Assembly: GCA_001839685.1 (NCBI GenBank)
Contig: MLAK01001004.1
Coordinates: forward strand, 54,837 to 118,836
DNA length: 64,000 nt
From: Tritrichomonas foetus
Lineage: Eukaryota; Parabasalia; Tritrichomonadida; Tritrichomonadidae
Direction of reading: 5' to 3'
Part shown: piece by piece, positions 32,586 through 43,371 of the stretch
Layout: each line of letters starts with the position of its first letter
How positions within the stretch are numbered: the first letter of the stretch is position 1
Program-made: the position numbers and the translations under genes
The notes under the pieces: model-generated
What the model was told of the DNA's origin: nothing
Databases searched by the model: none
What the model saw: only the letters and a program-made list of their open reading frames with translations

Positions 32586-33732
32586 TATATATTTATAATT
32601 GATGAAAGTGATAAAGAGTTCATTTCTTTGAATATATCTTTGGAAGTTTCAGTGGATTTATCTTTGGAATAACTAAAATTACTAAGATATTCAATAATCT
32701 CAGGATGATAATATTCTATACATTGTAAATAACACTTTTCTTCAAATTCTATATTTATATCTTCTTCTTCTAAATGATGAAGAATTTCATAATGATTTCC
32801 AATCAGACAATATTTGAATGATTCATTTGAATATTTAACTTTGTTTAATAAAAGATAACGAAAAATATTAATTGAACCAAATGCCATCGAATATTCAAGA
32901 AGACTAATTCCTTGATTATCATAATTATAATCATTGTTAATATCTGGATTGTTTTCTAAAAATGAGGGTTTAATTTTTGAATTAAGATCAAAATTTTCAA
33001 TTCTTGAAATAAATTCAATAAAATTATTGACATCATCTTTTCGAATAATTTTTGCAATTTCTTCTTTTGAATGAATTTTCCTCAGATTCCCAGAGTGATT
33101 TTCTTGTGCTTGTTCATGATTAAAATCTTCTGTTGTGGATTTTCCTTTTGATTCTTCATATAAATTATTAATATATTCTTCTGTTAAAGATAATTTTTTC
33201 GTTAATATTCCATCGAATTTCGAATTTATTTTTTTGATTTCTGGAATGAAAAAAAGAAAAATATCTTTATGTTGTAATGATGAAATTTTTCTAATTAAAA
33301 ATAAAATATCAAAAATGCCTTCTTTAAAAAGGAAAAGGAGAAAATGTTTGTTTGAGTTAAAAATAAAAAATAATGTTAATTGATGAATTGAAGTTTTCAA
33401 TGAATGCTTCAAAATTAATTCCTTTAGAATAAGAAAAAAGATTTCTTGTCTTTTTGTATAGAATTCTTCTTCTTTTGTTTCTGGAAAATTAAAATAAATC
33501 GAAAGATGAACAAAAATTCGAAGGAATGCTTCATAAAGAGAAAAATGTTTCGATATTGAGATTTCTTCGAAGAAATTAAAAAGTTCTTTGATTTGATTAA
33601 TTGATGAAACTTGAGATTTAACACAGGAAAGAAGTGAAATCATTTTCCTTTGGAAATTATGAATGATTTCAAGGTCTTTTCGAAACTCTGATATTCCTTT
33701 TAACTCCATTTTGTGATGAAATTTCCTTCAGA

Positions 33733-33739
33733 AAAGTGA
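33733..33739 (-). promoter_or_regulatory. Initiator-like motif TCACTTT before the ankyrin gene
   Basis: On the minus strand TCACTTT fits TCAYTWY and sits 24 bases upstream of the ankyrin ATG at 33709. Confidence 0.4.
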
Positions 33740-33906
33740 CACGAATAATTTGATGTATTTTTATTTGAATGTAACAATACCAATTCATTTTATGACACAT
33801 TAAGAATATAAAAATAAAATTAGGATAGTAAATACATATTTATTATATCTAATCCATAATCACAATCAATTATGCATTGTATAAAAATAAAAACAAAAAA
33901 ACTATG

Positions 33907-36900
33907 TTAAAAATCAATATAAGGTAACTTGATTGGTATAATAAAAGCTCTATTATCTTCGCTGATAACTGTCAAACTTTTATCTATCTTAGAATAAGAA
34001 ATACTTCGTACTTCAGTTCGGCAATTGAAAATTTGTTCACCTATTTGTAAGAAAAATGCTTCAAATAAATAAATCAACCCTTTACTGTCAGAAGCAACGA
34101 TAAAATCAAATCCTTCAGTTGATTGAAAAGTTGTCAAATATGAAAATTCTACCTTTTTATCACATTTGTGAATAATTTTTCCATTTGGGGAAATCAGAAA
34201 TATGAAATTAGAAGTGATTACAACAACAAATCCCCATGATTCAGTGATGAGGATTTTCTGGGGCGCTTCTTCAACATTAGCGGCAAATATGAAGAGACCT
34301 TTCAAAGAAATAGATTGGATTATTCCATCAGGTGTTCCATAAACAATTTCTTTGAAATTTCGATTGATAGAAATTGCCGTAACTTTGTCATTCATTATTG
34401 TTATTTCTGAGGAATTTATATTATCACTTTGCAAATCCCATAGAGATATTTGATTATTATTATTAATGCAAGCCACAATTCCTTCATTAAACAAAACTTT
34501 TTCAATAACACCAAGCGTGAAATAAAGGTGAATTGGTTCATTGGTCACCGAAAGATAAATTGTGATATTATATTTATCATGAAGTAGAAATCCATTTTCG
34601 ACCGGAATAAATTGATATATTTCAGAATTTAAGTTTGTGTTTAAATTATTGATACTGTTCGCGTTTGGAATATTGTGAATACTTGGAGATTTGATTGCAC
34701 TATTTAAGTTGTTTAAACTACTGAAGCTGTTCAATGAACTTAAATTATTTAAATTATTAATAAATCTGGTGCTTAAAACCTCAGAATAAGATGGGTTTTC
34801 GAAATCTGCTTCAATGTGATTTAATTGTCCACTTGAGAAAACAATAAAAAACTTATTATCAGGCAAAGATGTGAAAAACAATGGATTTTCGGCATCTGGT
34901 ATAAAAATGAATGGTTTTTTGAATCGACTTTCATCATCCAGTTGCTTAATGGGATGATTTTTGAAGAAAACTTGTGGAGGAGCCTGTCCAATTTTCTTAA
35001 TTTTAATTTCATCAGAAATATCATTTTCCGATTCAGGGACTCCCCTTCTGGCAACACCCCAAATTTGATCTATCCAAAAGTGAAGCTGCGATGAAACTTT
35101 TTCGCTTTCAAGTATTCGTCGATGGCGATAAACAAATTCTTCTGCACTGATACCATCTGTTTCTTTAAAATATTCTGGTGCATAGTAAAATTCGGGAGTT
35201 AATTCATAAGTATTAATTTGATTTTGAATATCATTCCATGAATCTTTCAAGGAAACAAAACTCTTCCTTAGGAATTTATGATTTGAATCTTGATCAGTAT
35301 GATTATTTGATATGTTATTTGGTTCATCAATAGTCATAAGTTTTTTCAGAGATTTAAATGGTTCAACGGATCCAAGATAATATCCAATAGCTGATGGGGG
35401 CACAAAAGAATCATTTGAAAGAGAGATTGGTTTTGATAAATCACGAAAAACAATATTTTCTTCATTTGAATTACATTGTTCAGATTTAGTTTTCACAGAA
35501 TTTACAATCCAAGGCATGATTGGATACATTGTTTCATCATTAAATGTTCGTCCTGTGTAGAAATTAAGATGCATTAAATATTTGAAATTTGATGTTTTAC
35601 CGTTGGCCCATAACTTTGTAATTCGAGTCATATAAATAAAATCAGAAAATGAATAGTGTTGAATCACACCAATGTTTGGGATGTATTTTAATTGCCATAA
35701 AATATTCGATGATAATTGAGGATGAAAATCAAGGAGATATGATCGTCCATTTTCAATAAAAAATTCAAGCGCTGTTGATCGACCAAGTCGAGTTCTTTGC
35801 AAAATTTGTAGTATTGATTCCGATTGATAATTTCGAACTGACTTTTCCGTAATAATGGAAATTTCTTTCTTTTTGATTTCAAAAATAGCAGGTATTTCTT
35901 CACCAATTTTGATTTTTTTGCATTGAATGAAAAACAAAGTGTCTGAACTTTTTTGGTAATATGGTTTAATTGTTGATTTATGAAAAGCAAAGCTTTTTGA
36001 ATATTTAAAGCGAATTTGAACAAAATTTGCGGAAAAACAAAAATCTTTCGTCATTATTAAATCGCTTTCCTTTCCTTTTGGATCAAAGGAATTCTGATTT
36101 GTAGAGAATTTGGTGGATTGTGAGAATGGTGAAGTTAAACACATTTCTTTTCGAGTCAGAATAGAAAACATTTTAATATTTTTATTTCTATTGTATTCTA
36201 ATAATACATTAAATGAATCAATATCATTTACCGCAATTGCAATTTCAGTTAAGTCCACTCTTTCCAAGGCTTTTAAAGCATTTATATGACAATTTTCAAT
36301 TTCTCTAATTAATCGTTGTTTCATGAGAATAACTTGATTATAACATTTTTTCCCATAAGAGCTCGCATAGTCGTCAATAAAAGAATTAATATTGGGTCCA
36401 ATAGCAATTATTTTTTGTTCATCTCGATGGGTGAAATAATTAATAAATGTTTTCCAACTTCGAATAATATCTGATTCAGTTTCAAGTTGAGCAAACAACT
36501 TTAAAACCGATTCGAATTTCACAAAATCTTTCATGATTTGTTCTTCTTCAAGAAGAATTCGAAACTGGTAACTTTTTGAATAATCACATCGAGTTAAAAT
36601 TTGAAGGATGTCTTCAATTGATCGAATTTTTAGATGTTCTCCAAATGTCAGGAAATCTGATTCTGACCAAATGTTAGATCTCCTTGTACGCTGTGGTGTG
36701 TAAAGCATTCCACCTTTAATTTCATTAGATACATTTACACTATGAGATCTTTTCATTGTTAATGCTTGCCTTTCTCTCGAATGTCGATTAATTATTGGTG
36801 TTTTACAATTGTTTATCGACACTTCGTAAAATGGTGAATTAATATACGCGATTTTCAGGATATCTGATGTTGGTTCATATGTAAGATGAAGTAGAATAAA

Positions 36901-39900
36901 TTTCATGCAACGGTAGAAAACTTTTTCTAGGTGTTCTTTTTCAACAGTTTGAGCTAAAGTGAGTAAAAACAAACTAATGAATTCATTTATATCAAAAATA
37001 GATATTGATTCAATGACATCCATTAAACATATCATTGAATCAAGTTGACTCAGTTGGAAATCTTGTGTAAGAACCGATAGAATGAATTTAATTAGATTAT
37101 ATCTTCCATCTTCATCAACGAAATGAGCAAGAACAATTGGGAAAAGACACCAAAACTCATCATTCAGCAACTCTTGAGTATTTGGAATTTTTAGTGTTCC
37201 CAATGCGTCAGCCATTGACTTTGTTTCTCCAACTTGTGTACTTATAAAGATACAAAGTGGATAGATTAGGGGATATTCAGGTAATTCTGCTAGTAATTTA
37301 TTATATAATAAATCAGTAGCAAAATATTCGTTTAATAAAGTAATTATCATATTAGCATGATATAAAAATGTGTCTTGTGATAAAATATAAATCACTTTCA
37401 ATGTTAAAACAAACCTCTCTTCTTGCCTTGGCTTTAATTGTGTATAAAGCATTTGACATAGGGTTCTGGAGACATGAAATACAGTTTTTGTAGTTTTAGC
37501 AATTTGTACAAACAATGACATCATCCAAATAACACTTTTAGAGTCGGCACATGCAGCACTATGTGAAATTAAAGCAACTGCATCTCGAAGATAAAATGAA
37601 TTTTGTGAAATTTGCAAAAGCATTCTTCCAAAATTAAATTTCACTGTATCAATGTCTAAATCATCAGGTCTTGGTCTTGATGAATTCTTATGACCTCGAA
37701 TCATTTCAATCTCAATTGGTTCATACCAGAAATAAATCCTAACAATTGCCAAAATTTCACTAAATTTGGACATTTGGCTTGGATAAGCAGATAAAAGTGT
37801 TATGCACCAATGTGTTATTATTCTAATAAGATGCGCACTATCACATGAAACCCAAAGTTCAATATTAAATAAAATATTAGAGATTATACTATTAATTATT
37901 GAAACTTCTGAGCAATTATCTAGTAAACCGAAAAATTTAAGATAAATTTGATAATTTAATTTTTTGGCATCACATGTTTCGATTAAAATATGACCAATTA
38001 ATGAAAATAAATCTGCAATTTTTGGAGTTTGATTGTAAACAATTAAGTAATGCAAGAAATCAATGAAAACTCCGGGGAAATGATTAGGCATATCATTAAA
38101 ATGCATGAAAAATGGAATTAAAGCTCTAAAGCAGTTTTCTGTTGAACAAACATCAAGAATATTTTGAATAAGTGGATTATTGTTTACAGGAAAAACGATT
38201 TCAGTTGGTATTTCTAAATTACATTTTCCAGGATATGAAAAAATTGGGAATAAATCTTTTAGATTTTCATTTGATGAAAAGTTATAAGACATCTGCATGG
38301 TTGGAAGATCTTTCAATTGTTTTCTATTTAATGTTTTATTAAACATTCGAAATCCACCAATGGCAACGTAAAAATCTGTTTTTTCACTGTGTGGTAAAAG
38401 TCCTCCAATTTTAACATTAAGTAAACCTTCATGGAATGGTTTATAATTCAAAGTGAAAATTGTTTCTTTATCACCATCAAAAGAAAAAGTAATTTTTGAT
38501 GGCTCCAATGGAGCTTTTGGTGAAGGATAAAGAACTAGTGAAAATGATTTCCATTGACAAGGACAAAAATTACTTGCCATTGGTGCTTGTGAAACAGTTT
38601 TGCCATTTACTAATTTGGCAACAATTGATGACCCTTGGATATAAAGAAAGAAACCATTATATAATTCATCAGTAATTGAAAATAAAAGTGGTCTACTTGA
38701 TGAAATTTGTGATAAATATGTATCAAATTGAACAGTTAGTTGAATCGTAAAACCTTTGACTATATCTGTTGATTTTATGTTTTTAATGGCAATAAATCGA
38801 TCTTCAAATCCACTTAAAAGAATAACACGTGGCTGTTGAGAAAGTAATGAAACCGATTGACTAAATGAATTCATTAAATCAAATGAATGATTAGAAAAAT
38901 CATGCAAAGTCTCTATTAACTTATTTAATAAATCCGGGGAATAAATATAAGAAGATAAATAAGTTAAAAGTGGAATAATAATTTCATTAATATCTTCTTC
39001 AGATATTGGAAAGTTGAATTCAAAGCCTCTAAAAACGAATTCTTTTCTTCCATTTTTAATAAGTTCCAATAAAAATAAATCAAACTCAGCTTTGTGACAT
39101 TGAATACAATTATATATTGAATGATGACATAAATCAGAGAAAAGTTTCAAATATTTCTGACAATTTTCTTTTGTATTTAAAATAGATAATAACAATAAAA
39201 CAAACATTGGAACATGAATGAAAAACATGGCTTTATCACTTGCTGATCTGCTTCTAGCCATAATTCCTAATAATAAAAGCATTGTTGTTTCATCATCAGG
39301 ACTTTGTTGTTTAATAGCTTTACTTAAAAGTTGTGCTTGAGTTAGTTCTAATTGGAAATTTTTATTATTCAAAGACAGCTGAGAATAAAGCTGTAAAGTT
39401 TGAGCCAAAAAGTGTGCAGATGGTCTTTTTGTTACAAATAAAGTAACTGGTTCAAGAAGTGGATCACAAACCGAAGCAATTTTTGGATTATGTCCAATTG
39501 AATCATTCACGCAGGAAACGAGTTCAAGTGCCAAATTATCTTGTGTTTGATTTTTACGACAGACTGCAATTAAACCACCAATAAACTCTATTGTTTGAAA
39601 GACTTCAATTCCACTATAATTCGACAAAAATTGCCTAATAGCGGAAATGATAGGTATTTGTAAAGACGGTTCAAAAACACGCGATAAAAATCCACTTGTG
39701 AAAATAGATGAAGAAAAACATGGTACAACTGTTGCACTGTTTTCAATTAATGTAAATAAAAACACAAAAACTGTTGAACGGGCTTTCTGAACAGTGTTAT
39801 ATAATTCATCCTTTAATTCAAGTGCAAGTGAATCTAAAATTGAAACAGCATGAATTATGGATGAAAGGGAAGTTTCATCTGTAAGCATTTCTACATCAAA

Positions 39901-41253
39901 TAGTGACAGTCTAACATGAATACAACCAATAATATCAGCAAATAAGAATGGGTTCCTTTCATATTTGATTAACAGTTCATTCAACATAGCTGGCTTATGC
40001 TGAGAAACAATATATAAAACGTTTTTTCGAAAAAATCGAATATAATCAAAATTGTCACATTTATTGAAGGAAGAAATACCGGGAGTAAAAATATAATTTA
40101 AAAGTGTATGAAAAATTGTGGGTGTAAGATGAAAATGTGGAATTTTATATAAAAAATATTGAAACGAACAATAAAAATCTGTAAAAAATTCCTTATTTTC
40201 TATATCGCAAACTGATTTTGAATAAATTTCAAAAAATGTATCCAGATAAATGGGTAAACAGGAATCAAAAATATGCGAAATGTTATTAAATAAAGAAATG
40301 AGACTTTCGTCAAAGTAGTTATCATATGTAATCACAGATTCAAATTCGCTGGTGTGTTGAGTCATTAAACCGTTCGGGAAAGAATCAGGTGCATCAATCT
40401 GAAATGTGAATTCTAAATTCTTATCATAAAAATCATATTTATATAGTTCTGTTTCTTTTGGTTTTGGCAGTTCTTGAAGCTTTGCTGGAAAAACTTGTAT
40501 TTTTGGAAAAATAATTAAAGGCAAATCTGAAACGAATTGTAATAATACCGATTCATTTCGAAATGATGCCAACACTGACATAAAGTTTAATATAAAGTCA
40601 TTAAAATTAAAAGCCAGTTGATATATACTATTTAAAATTTTTGTAAAGTCAAAATTGGAATAACTATGATAATCGTCTTTGATGGCATCACTTAATTTGT
40701 TAACTAAATATCGGCATGAATCTGTATCTTGATTTATAATAGTGCTATCAATAACATTCACAACTGAATCAAAAATAAGTGGATGAATTTCATCAAAAAT
40801 AATTTCCACTAAATTACTTGGGAAAACACTTTCAATTTCTAAATAATGCGTGATATTTGTATTAAAAATGTATGAATAAACATTTTCAGGAATTAAATCT
40901 TTGATTGAATTCAAAGAAGAAAAAATACTTGAAAATGTTGGAGCAAACTTCTTAAAATCATTACATGAAAGCCAAGATATGGCATTATAATATACATTAG
41001 TTACATTTATATTTTCTTTCAATAAAATCGGCTTATATACAAAATTAGCTCGAATTGGATCCAAAGCAGTTGCTACACTTTTACCTTCACTTAGACTTGA
41101 ATGAATGGCCAAAATTGTGTATTTAGGAATTGTCGGATATATAAAATTTGTATTTGGCTGATTTAATTGTGAAGATGTTTGCTGCTGAGTAAAATAACCA
41201 GTTTGAAAATGTGAAATCATTTCTATCAATGGGTGGCCCTTCGCCTTTCTCAT
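33907..41253 (-). CDS. Second BEACH-WD40 protein with ConA-like domain
   Basis: 2448 residues in one exon. The N-terminal third is helical repeat-like. A ConA-like segment lies at about 815-980 (GFTIQLTVQFDTYLSQ, LLPHSEKTDFYVAIGGFRMF). A PH-BEACH region (about 1720-1840) precedes the BEACH domain (about 1860-2110), which shows ITKLWANGKTSNFKYLMHLN, YTGRTFND, YPIMPWIV, ELTPEFYYAPEYF and LHFWIDQIWG. The usual REISNFEYL motif is altered to KTSNFKYL. WD40-like repeats fill about 2135-2448, preceded by an Asn/Ser/Leu-rich low-complexity stretch. It shares the architecture, but little obvious sequence identity, with the BEACH protein at 2368-10230. TCACTTTTTCA lies about 38 bases before the ATG. 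A role in vesicle traffic or lysosome-related membranes is inferred from the family. Confidence 0.92.
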   Translation of the reverse strand: MRKAKGHPLIEMISHFQTGYFTQQQTSSQLNQPNTNFIYPTIPKYTILAIHSSLSEGKSVATALDPIRANFVYKPILLKENINVTNVYYNAISWLSCNDFKKFAPTFSSIFSSLNSIKDLIPENVYSYIFNTNITHYLEIESVFPSNLVEIIFDEIHPLIFDSVVNVIDSTIINQDTDSCRYLVNKLSDAIKDDYHSYSNFDFTKILNSIYQLAFNFNDFILNFMSVLASFRNESVLLQFVSDLPLIIFPKIQVFPAKLQELPKPKETELYKYDFYDKNLEFTFQIDAPDSFPNGLMTQHTSEFESVITYDNYFDESLISLFNNISHIFDSCLPIYLDTFFEIYSKSVCDIENKEFFTDFYCSFQYFLYKIPHFHLTPTIFHTLLNYIFTPGISSFNKCDNFDYIRFFRKNVLYIVSQHKPAMLNELLIKYERNPFLFADIIGCIHVRLSLFDVEMLTDETSLSSIIHAVSILDSLALELKDELYNTVQKARSTVFVFLFTLIENSATVVPCFSSSIFTSGFLSRVFEPSLQIPIISAIRQFLSNYSGIEVFQTIEFIGGLIAVCRKNQTQDNLALELVSCVNDSIGHNPKIASVCDPLLEPVTLFVTKRPSAHFLAQTLQLYSQLSLNNKNFQLELTQAQLLSKAIKQQSPDDETTMLLLLGIMARSRSASDKAMFFIHVPMFVLLLLSILNTKENCQKYLKLFSDLCHHSIYNCIQCHKAEFDLFLLELIKNGRKEFVFRGFEFNFPISEEDINEIIIPLLTYLSSYIYSPDLLNKLIETLHDFSNHSFDLMNSFSQSVSLLSQQPRVILLSGFEDRFIAIKNIKSTDIVKGFTIQLTVQFDTYLSQISSSRPLLFSITDELYNGFFLYIQGSSIVAKLVNGKTVSQAPMASNFCPCQWKSFSLVLYPSPKAPLEPSKITFSFDGDKETIFTLNYKPFHEGLLNVKIGGLLPHSEKTDFYVAIGGFRMFNKTLNRKQLKDLPTMQMSYNFSSNENLKDLFPIFSYPGKCNLEIPTEIVFPVNNNPLIQNILDVCSTENCFRALIPFFMHFNDMPNHFPGVFIDFLHYLIVYNQTPKIADLFSLIGHILIETCDAKKLNYQIYLKFFGLLDNCSEVSIINSIISNILFNIELWVSCDSAHLIRIITHWCITLLSAYPSQMSKFSEILAIVRIYFWYEPIEIEMIRGHKNSSRPRPDDLDIDTVKFNFGRMLLQISQNSFYLRDAVALISHSAACADSKSVIWMMSLFVQIAKTTKTVFHVSRTLCQMLYTQLKPRQEERFVLTLKVIYILSQDTFLYHANMIITLLNEYFATDLLYNKLLAELPEYPLIYPLCIFISTQVGETKSMADALGTLKIPNTQELLNDEFWCLFPIVLAHFVDEDGRYNLIKFILSVLTQDFQLSQLDSMICLMDVIESISIFDINEFISLFLLTLAQTVEKEHLEKVFYRCMKFILLHLTYEPTSDILKIAYINSPFYEVSINNCKTPIINRHSRERQALTMKRSHSVNVSNEIKGGMLYTPQRTRRSNIWSESDFLTFGEHLKIRSIEDILQILTRCDYSKSYQFRILLEEEQIMKDFVKFESVLKLFAQLETESDIIRSWKTFINYFTHRDEQKIIAIGPNINSFIDDYASSYGKKCYNQVILMKQRLIREIENCHINALKALERVDLTEIAIAVNDIDSFNVLLEYNRNKNIKMFSILTRKEMCLTSPFSQSTKFSTNQNSFDPKGKESDLIMTKDFCFSANFVQIRFKYSKSFAFHKSTIKPYYQKSSDTLFFIQCKKIKIGEEIPAIFEIKKKEISIITEKSVRNYQSESILQILQRTRLGRSTALEFFIENGRSYLLDFHPQLSSNILWQLKYIPNIGVIQHYSFSDFIYMTRITKLWANGKTSNFKYLMHLNFYTGRTFNDETMYPIMPWIVNSVKTKSEQCNSNEENIVFRDLSKPISLSNDSFVPPSAIGYYLGSVEPFKSLKKLMTIDEPNNISNNHTDQDSNHKFLRKSFVSLKDSWNDIQNQINTYELTPEFYYAPEYFKETDGISAEEFVYRHRRILESEKVSSQLHFWIDQIWGVARRGVPESENDISDEIKIKKIGQAPPQVFFKNHPIKQLDDESRFKKPFIFIPDAENPLFFTSLPDNKFFIVFSSGQLNHIEADFENPSYSEVLSTRFINNLNNLSSLNSFSSLNNLNSAIKSPSIHNIPNANSINNLNTNLNSEIYQFIPVENGFLLHDKYNITIYLSVTNEPIHLYFTLGVIEKVLFNEGIVACINNNNQISLWDLQSDNINSSEITIMNDKVTAISINRNFKEIVYGTPDGIIQSISLKGLFIFAANVEEAPQKILITESWGFVVVITSNFIFLISPNGKIIHKCDKKVEFSYLTTFQSTEGFDFIVASDSKGLIYLFEAFFLQIGEQIFNCRTEVRSISYSKIDKSLTVISEDNRAFIIPIKLPYIDF

Positions 41254-41583
41254 CTTTTTGGTCTCCTGACGATAGAAATTTTATATTGAAAAAGTGAACA
41301 TAAGTGTTTCTTTTTTAAAATTTGAATGATTTGACACCAATTGAATGAAATCCATGATTTGAAATTTCAGACACTAATGTCTCATTATTTGTAACCGCTC
41401 ACTTTTTCAGAAATTATTAAGCTAATTCTTTGAAAAGCAACCAAATTTGAATAGAAAAATTAAAGAAAATAAAATATTGAAAATTCGAGTCAGAGAAAAA
41501 ATAGAGATAAAAGAAATTTGCTATATATTATGATAGATATAGATTTTATTATAAAAATTTATTACATGTTACATGGCCTCTCA
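41254..41583. other. Intergenic spacer with TCACTTT initiator-like motif
   Basis: 330 bases between two minus-strand genes. TCACTTT, read on the minus strand at 41291-41297, is the likely transcription start for the second BEACH gene. A further CACTTTTTCAG occurs on the plus strand near 41400. No coding sequence. Confidence 0.4.
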
Positions 41584-42828
41584 TTACATAACTTCAAGAC
41601 CAAGATCATTTTCTTCATTTACATAATTATCTGGCTTAGGAGAAAATCCTTCTTGAGTTGGAAGGTACATGGAAACAAACAAATATGTGATATGATTGAA
41701 GAATTGAATTGAAATAGCTTCAAATAAGAAGATATTTTCGATAATATTATTAAAAATAACAAAAAGGTCTTTTGTGACGAGTAAAAAAGTGATAAAAATT
41801 AAATAATAAAAAATTGGTGGAGTTTTTTCGTACTTTTGAATAACTTTATGAGCAACTAAATGGCCAAAAAAGAAAGCATAGATACATGCCCTTATATAAT
41901 ATAAAATACTTACATCTGCTGATTCATTTGTATCAAATTTGGTTAGATTTGAAATCAATGATTCTTTAATATTAAAATTCAGGAAAGCCAAAACTAAAGT
42001 TGATAAAATAAAAGGGAAATAAGTTTTGTAAGATAAGTAATGAGTTTTCAGAAAATAGTATGAATATAGCCAAGAGATAAATAATGCTTGGTATATTGGA
42101 AAAACTATTAAATCTAAATCTGTGAAAATATGTTTGGAAACAAAAAAATTCAAACAAATGAATGGGAAATTCGTAATCACATTCAAAAAAAGAAGAATTC
42201 TGATTAAGTTTAAAATGTTCAGAGAAAAAATGTCTTTGATTATTGGATTAATCAGAGAATGATAAAAATATAGTGCAAAAATCGAAATCACAAAAAATGA
42301 AAATTTGATGGAAATCAGTGCTTTGAAAATATCTTCAGATCCGATTGTTGAATCAATCGAATAGTATGCAAATTGAGAAATATCTCCTTCAAATAACAAA
42401 TTTATGGAAACAGTTGAAGTTATCAAAGAATTGTCAGAAAAAATTCGTAAAACTTGAGAATCATAGGAAATGTCATTATTTTTGTAAAATGTCTTTGTTT
42501 TTAAGTTGAAATGATAAATGTTGGAAGGTGTTTGAAGATGGGAAGTTGCAGTTACATTGAAATCATTAAAATGACTCGATTTCGGAACAATGTTCAAATC
42601 GAGATATAAAAATCGATGCAAAAAAGATAGTGGCCCATATGAATACATGATTGCCTGTCTTTCTGAAGTGTTTTCAAATTTGAATGATTCAGTTGATGAA
42701 ATATATTTTTTATCTGGACATAAAAAGAACGATGATGTGATGCATGCAATAAGGCTTGAAAATATCATAAATAGTTCAATTTTTCCAGGAAAGTGAGAAA
42801 AGTCATGTAGTGCATTTGCTGAATACAT
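41584..42828 (-). CDS. Multi-pass membrane protein, GOST/Wntless-TMEM181-like
   Basis: 414 residues. One hydrophobic segment near residues 18-38 (ELFMIFSSLIACITSSFFL) is followed by a ~130-residue extracytosolic region with several N-glycosylation sequons, and then seven hydrophobic helices from about 170 to 385. The tail is short and acidic. This layout (TM, luminal beta domain, seven TMs) is that of the GOST superfamily (Wntless, TMEM181, GPR107, TMEM87), which acts in Golgi-endosome traffic or as receptors. The family call rests on topology rather than diagnostic motifs, so other 8-TM proteins remain possible. Confidence 0.5.
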   Translation of the reverse strand: MYSANALHDFSHFPGKIELFMIFSSLIACITSSFFLCPDKKYISSTESFKFENTSERQAIMYSYGPLSFLHRFLYLDLNIVPKSSHFNDFNVTATSHLQTPSNIYHFNLKTKTFYKNNDISYDSQVLRIFSDNSLITSTVSINLLFEGDISQFAYYSIDSTIGSEDIFKALISIKFSFFVISIFALYFYHSLINPIIKDIFSLNILNLIRILLFLNVITNFPFICLNFFVSKHIFTDLDLIVFPIYQALFISWLYSYYFLKTHYLSYKTYFPFILSTLVLAFLNFNIKESLISNLTKFDTNESADVSILYYIRACIYAFFFGHLVAHKVIQKYEKTPPIFYYLIFITFLLVTKDLFVIFNNIIENIFLFEAISIQFFNHITYLFVSMYLPTQEGFSPKPDNYVNEENDLGLEVM

Positions 42829-43371
42829 TACTTTCTCAAGGAATCATTATCTTTTTTCACTTCACATTTCGACTCGCGATTATAATCTTGTTTTCAACCA
42901 ATAATTGGCCAGATCTGATTATTATTGGGAAACTTTTTGAATATATTTTCTATTTAAATGAATCCTTTTTGAAACACGAATATTCTGATTATTTTTGCTT
43001 GAATTTGAAAAATATCGAGTAACAATCTTCTATAATACTTATATATTAACATATTACAATATGGATTGTTTCATACTTTCTGAGCTATTCGAATAAATAA
43101 AAATGAATTGAAAAGAACAAGAGAAAATAAATCACAATTTGAAATTTGGCACGAATTATGTAAATATAATTTTGGTGATAATTATTGGAAAAATGAATGA
43201 GATTATTTGCCAGATGTTCGTATAAAAATAAAAAAGGAGATACTTCACACTCTTATTTAAAGATCAAACAGTGATGTTATCTTCAAATAGTTGGAGAAAT
43301 AATGATACAAAGAATATTTTTGCTTTTCCTTTTATTTAGAAAACTTAAAAAAGCTATGATAATCTTGGACA
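42829..43371. other. Intergenic spacer
   Basis: About 540 AT-rich bases between two minus-strand genes. A 70-codon plus-strand ORF (42810-43022) overlaps the membrane-protein start antisense and lacks motifs. Nothing supported. Confidence 0.4.

Larger units (their letters stand above)
29747..33709 (-). pseudogene. Ankyrin-repeat gene (DUF3447-like N-terminus) cut by a mariner insertion and frameshifting repeats
   Basis: The 5' part (32586-33709) is a 374-codon ORF with a helical N-terminus and a segment (GISLLEYSMAFGSINIFRYLLLNK, EYYHPEIIEYLSNF-like) typical of DUF3447/ankyrin proteins of trichomonads. It stops exactly at the edge of the mariner. On the other side (31299 downward) the same frame continues through HETTNIEILF and NEILLNILKSSSS to PNIDINCKNK, the end of an ankyrin unit. 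The rest (29747-31085) consists of 160-bp units, each encoding one ankyrin repeat, with a 684-base N gap. The last ORF ends KTPYDIATVKKYFRLCELLK, a typical C-terminal ankyrin cap. Because 160 is not a multiple of three, each unit shifts frame, so the gene looks dead even without the transposon. TCACTTT lies 24 bases before the ATG. Confidence 0.7.
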
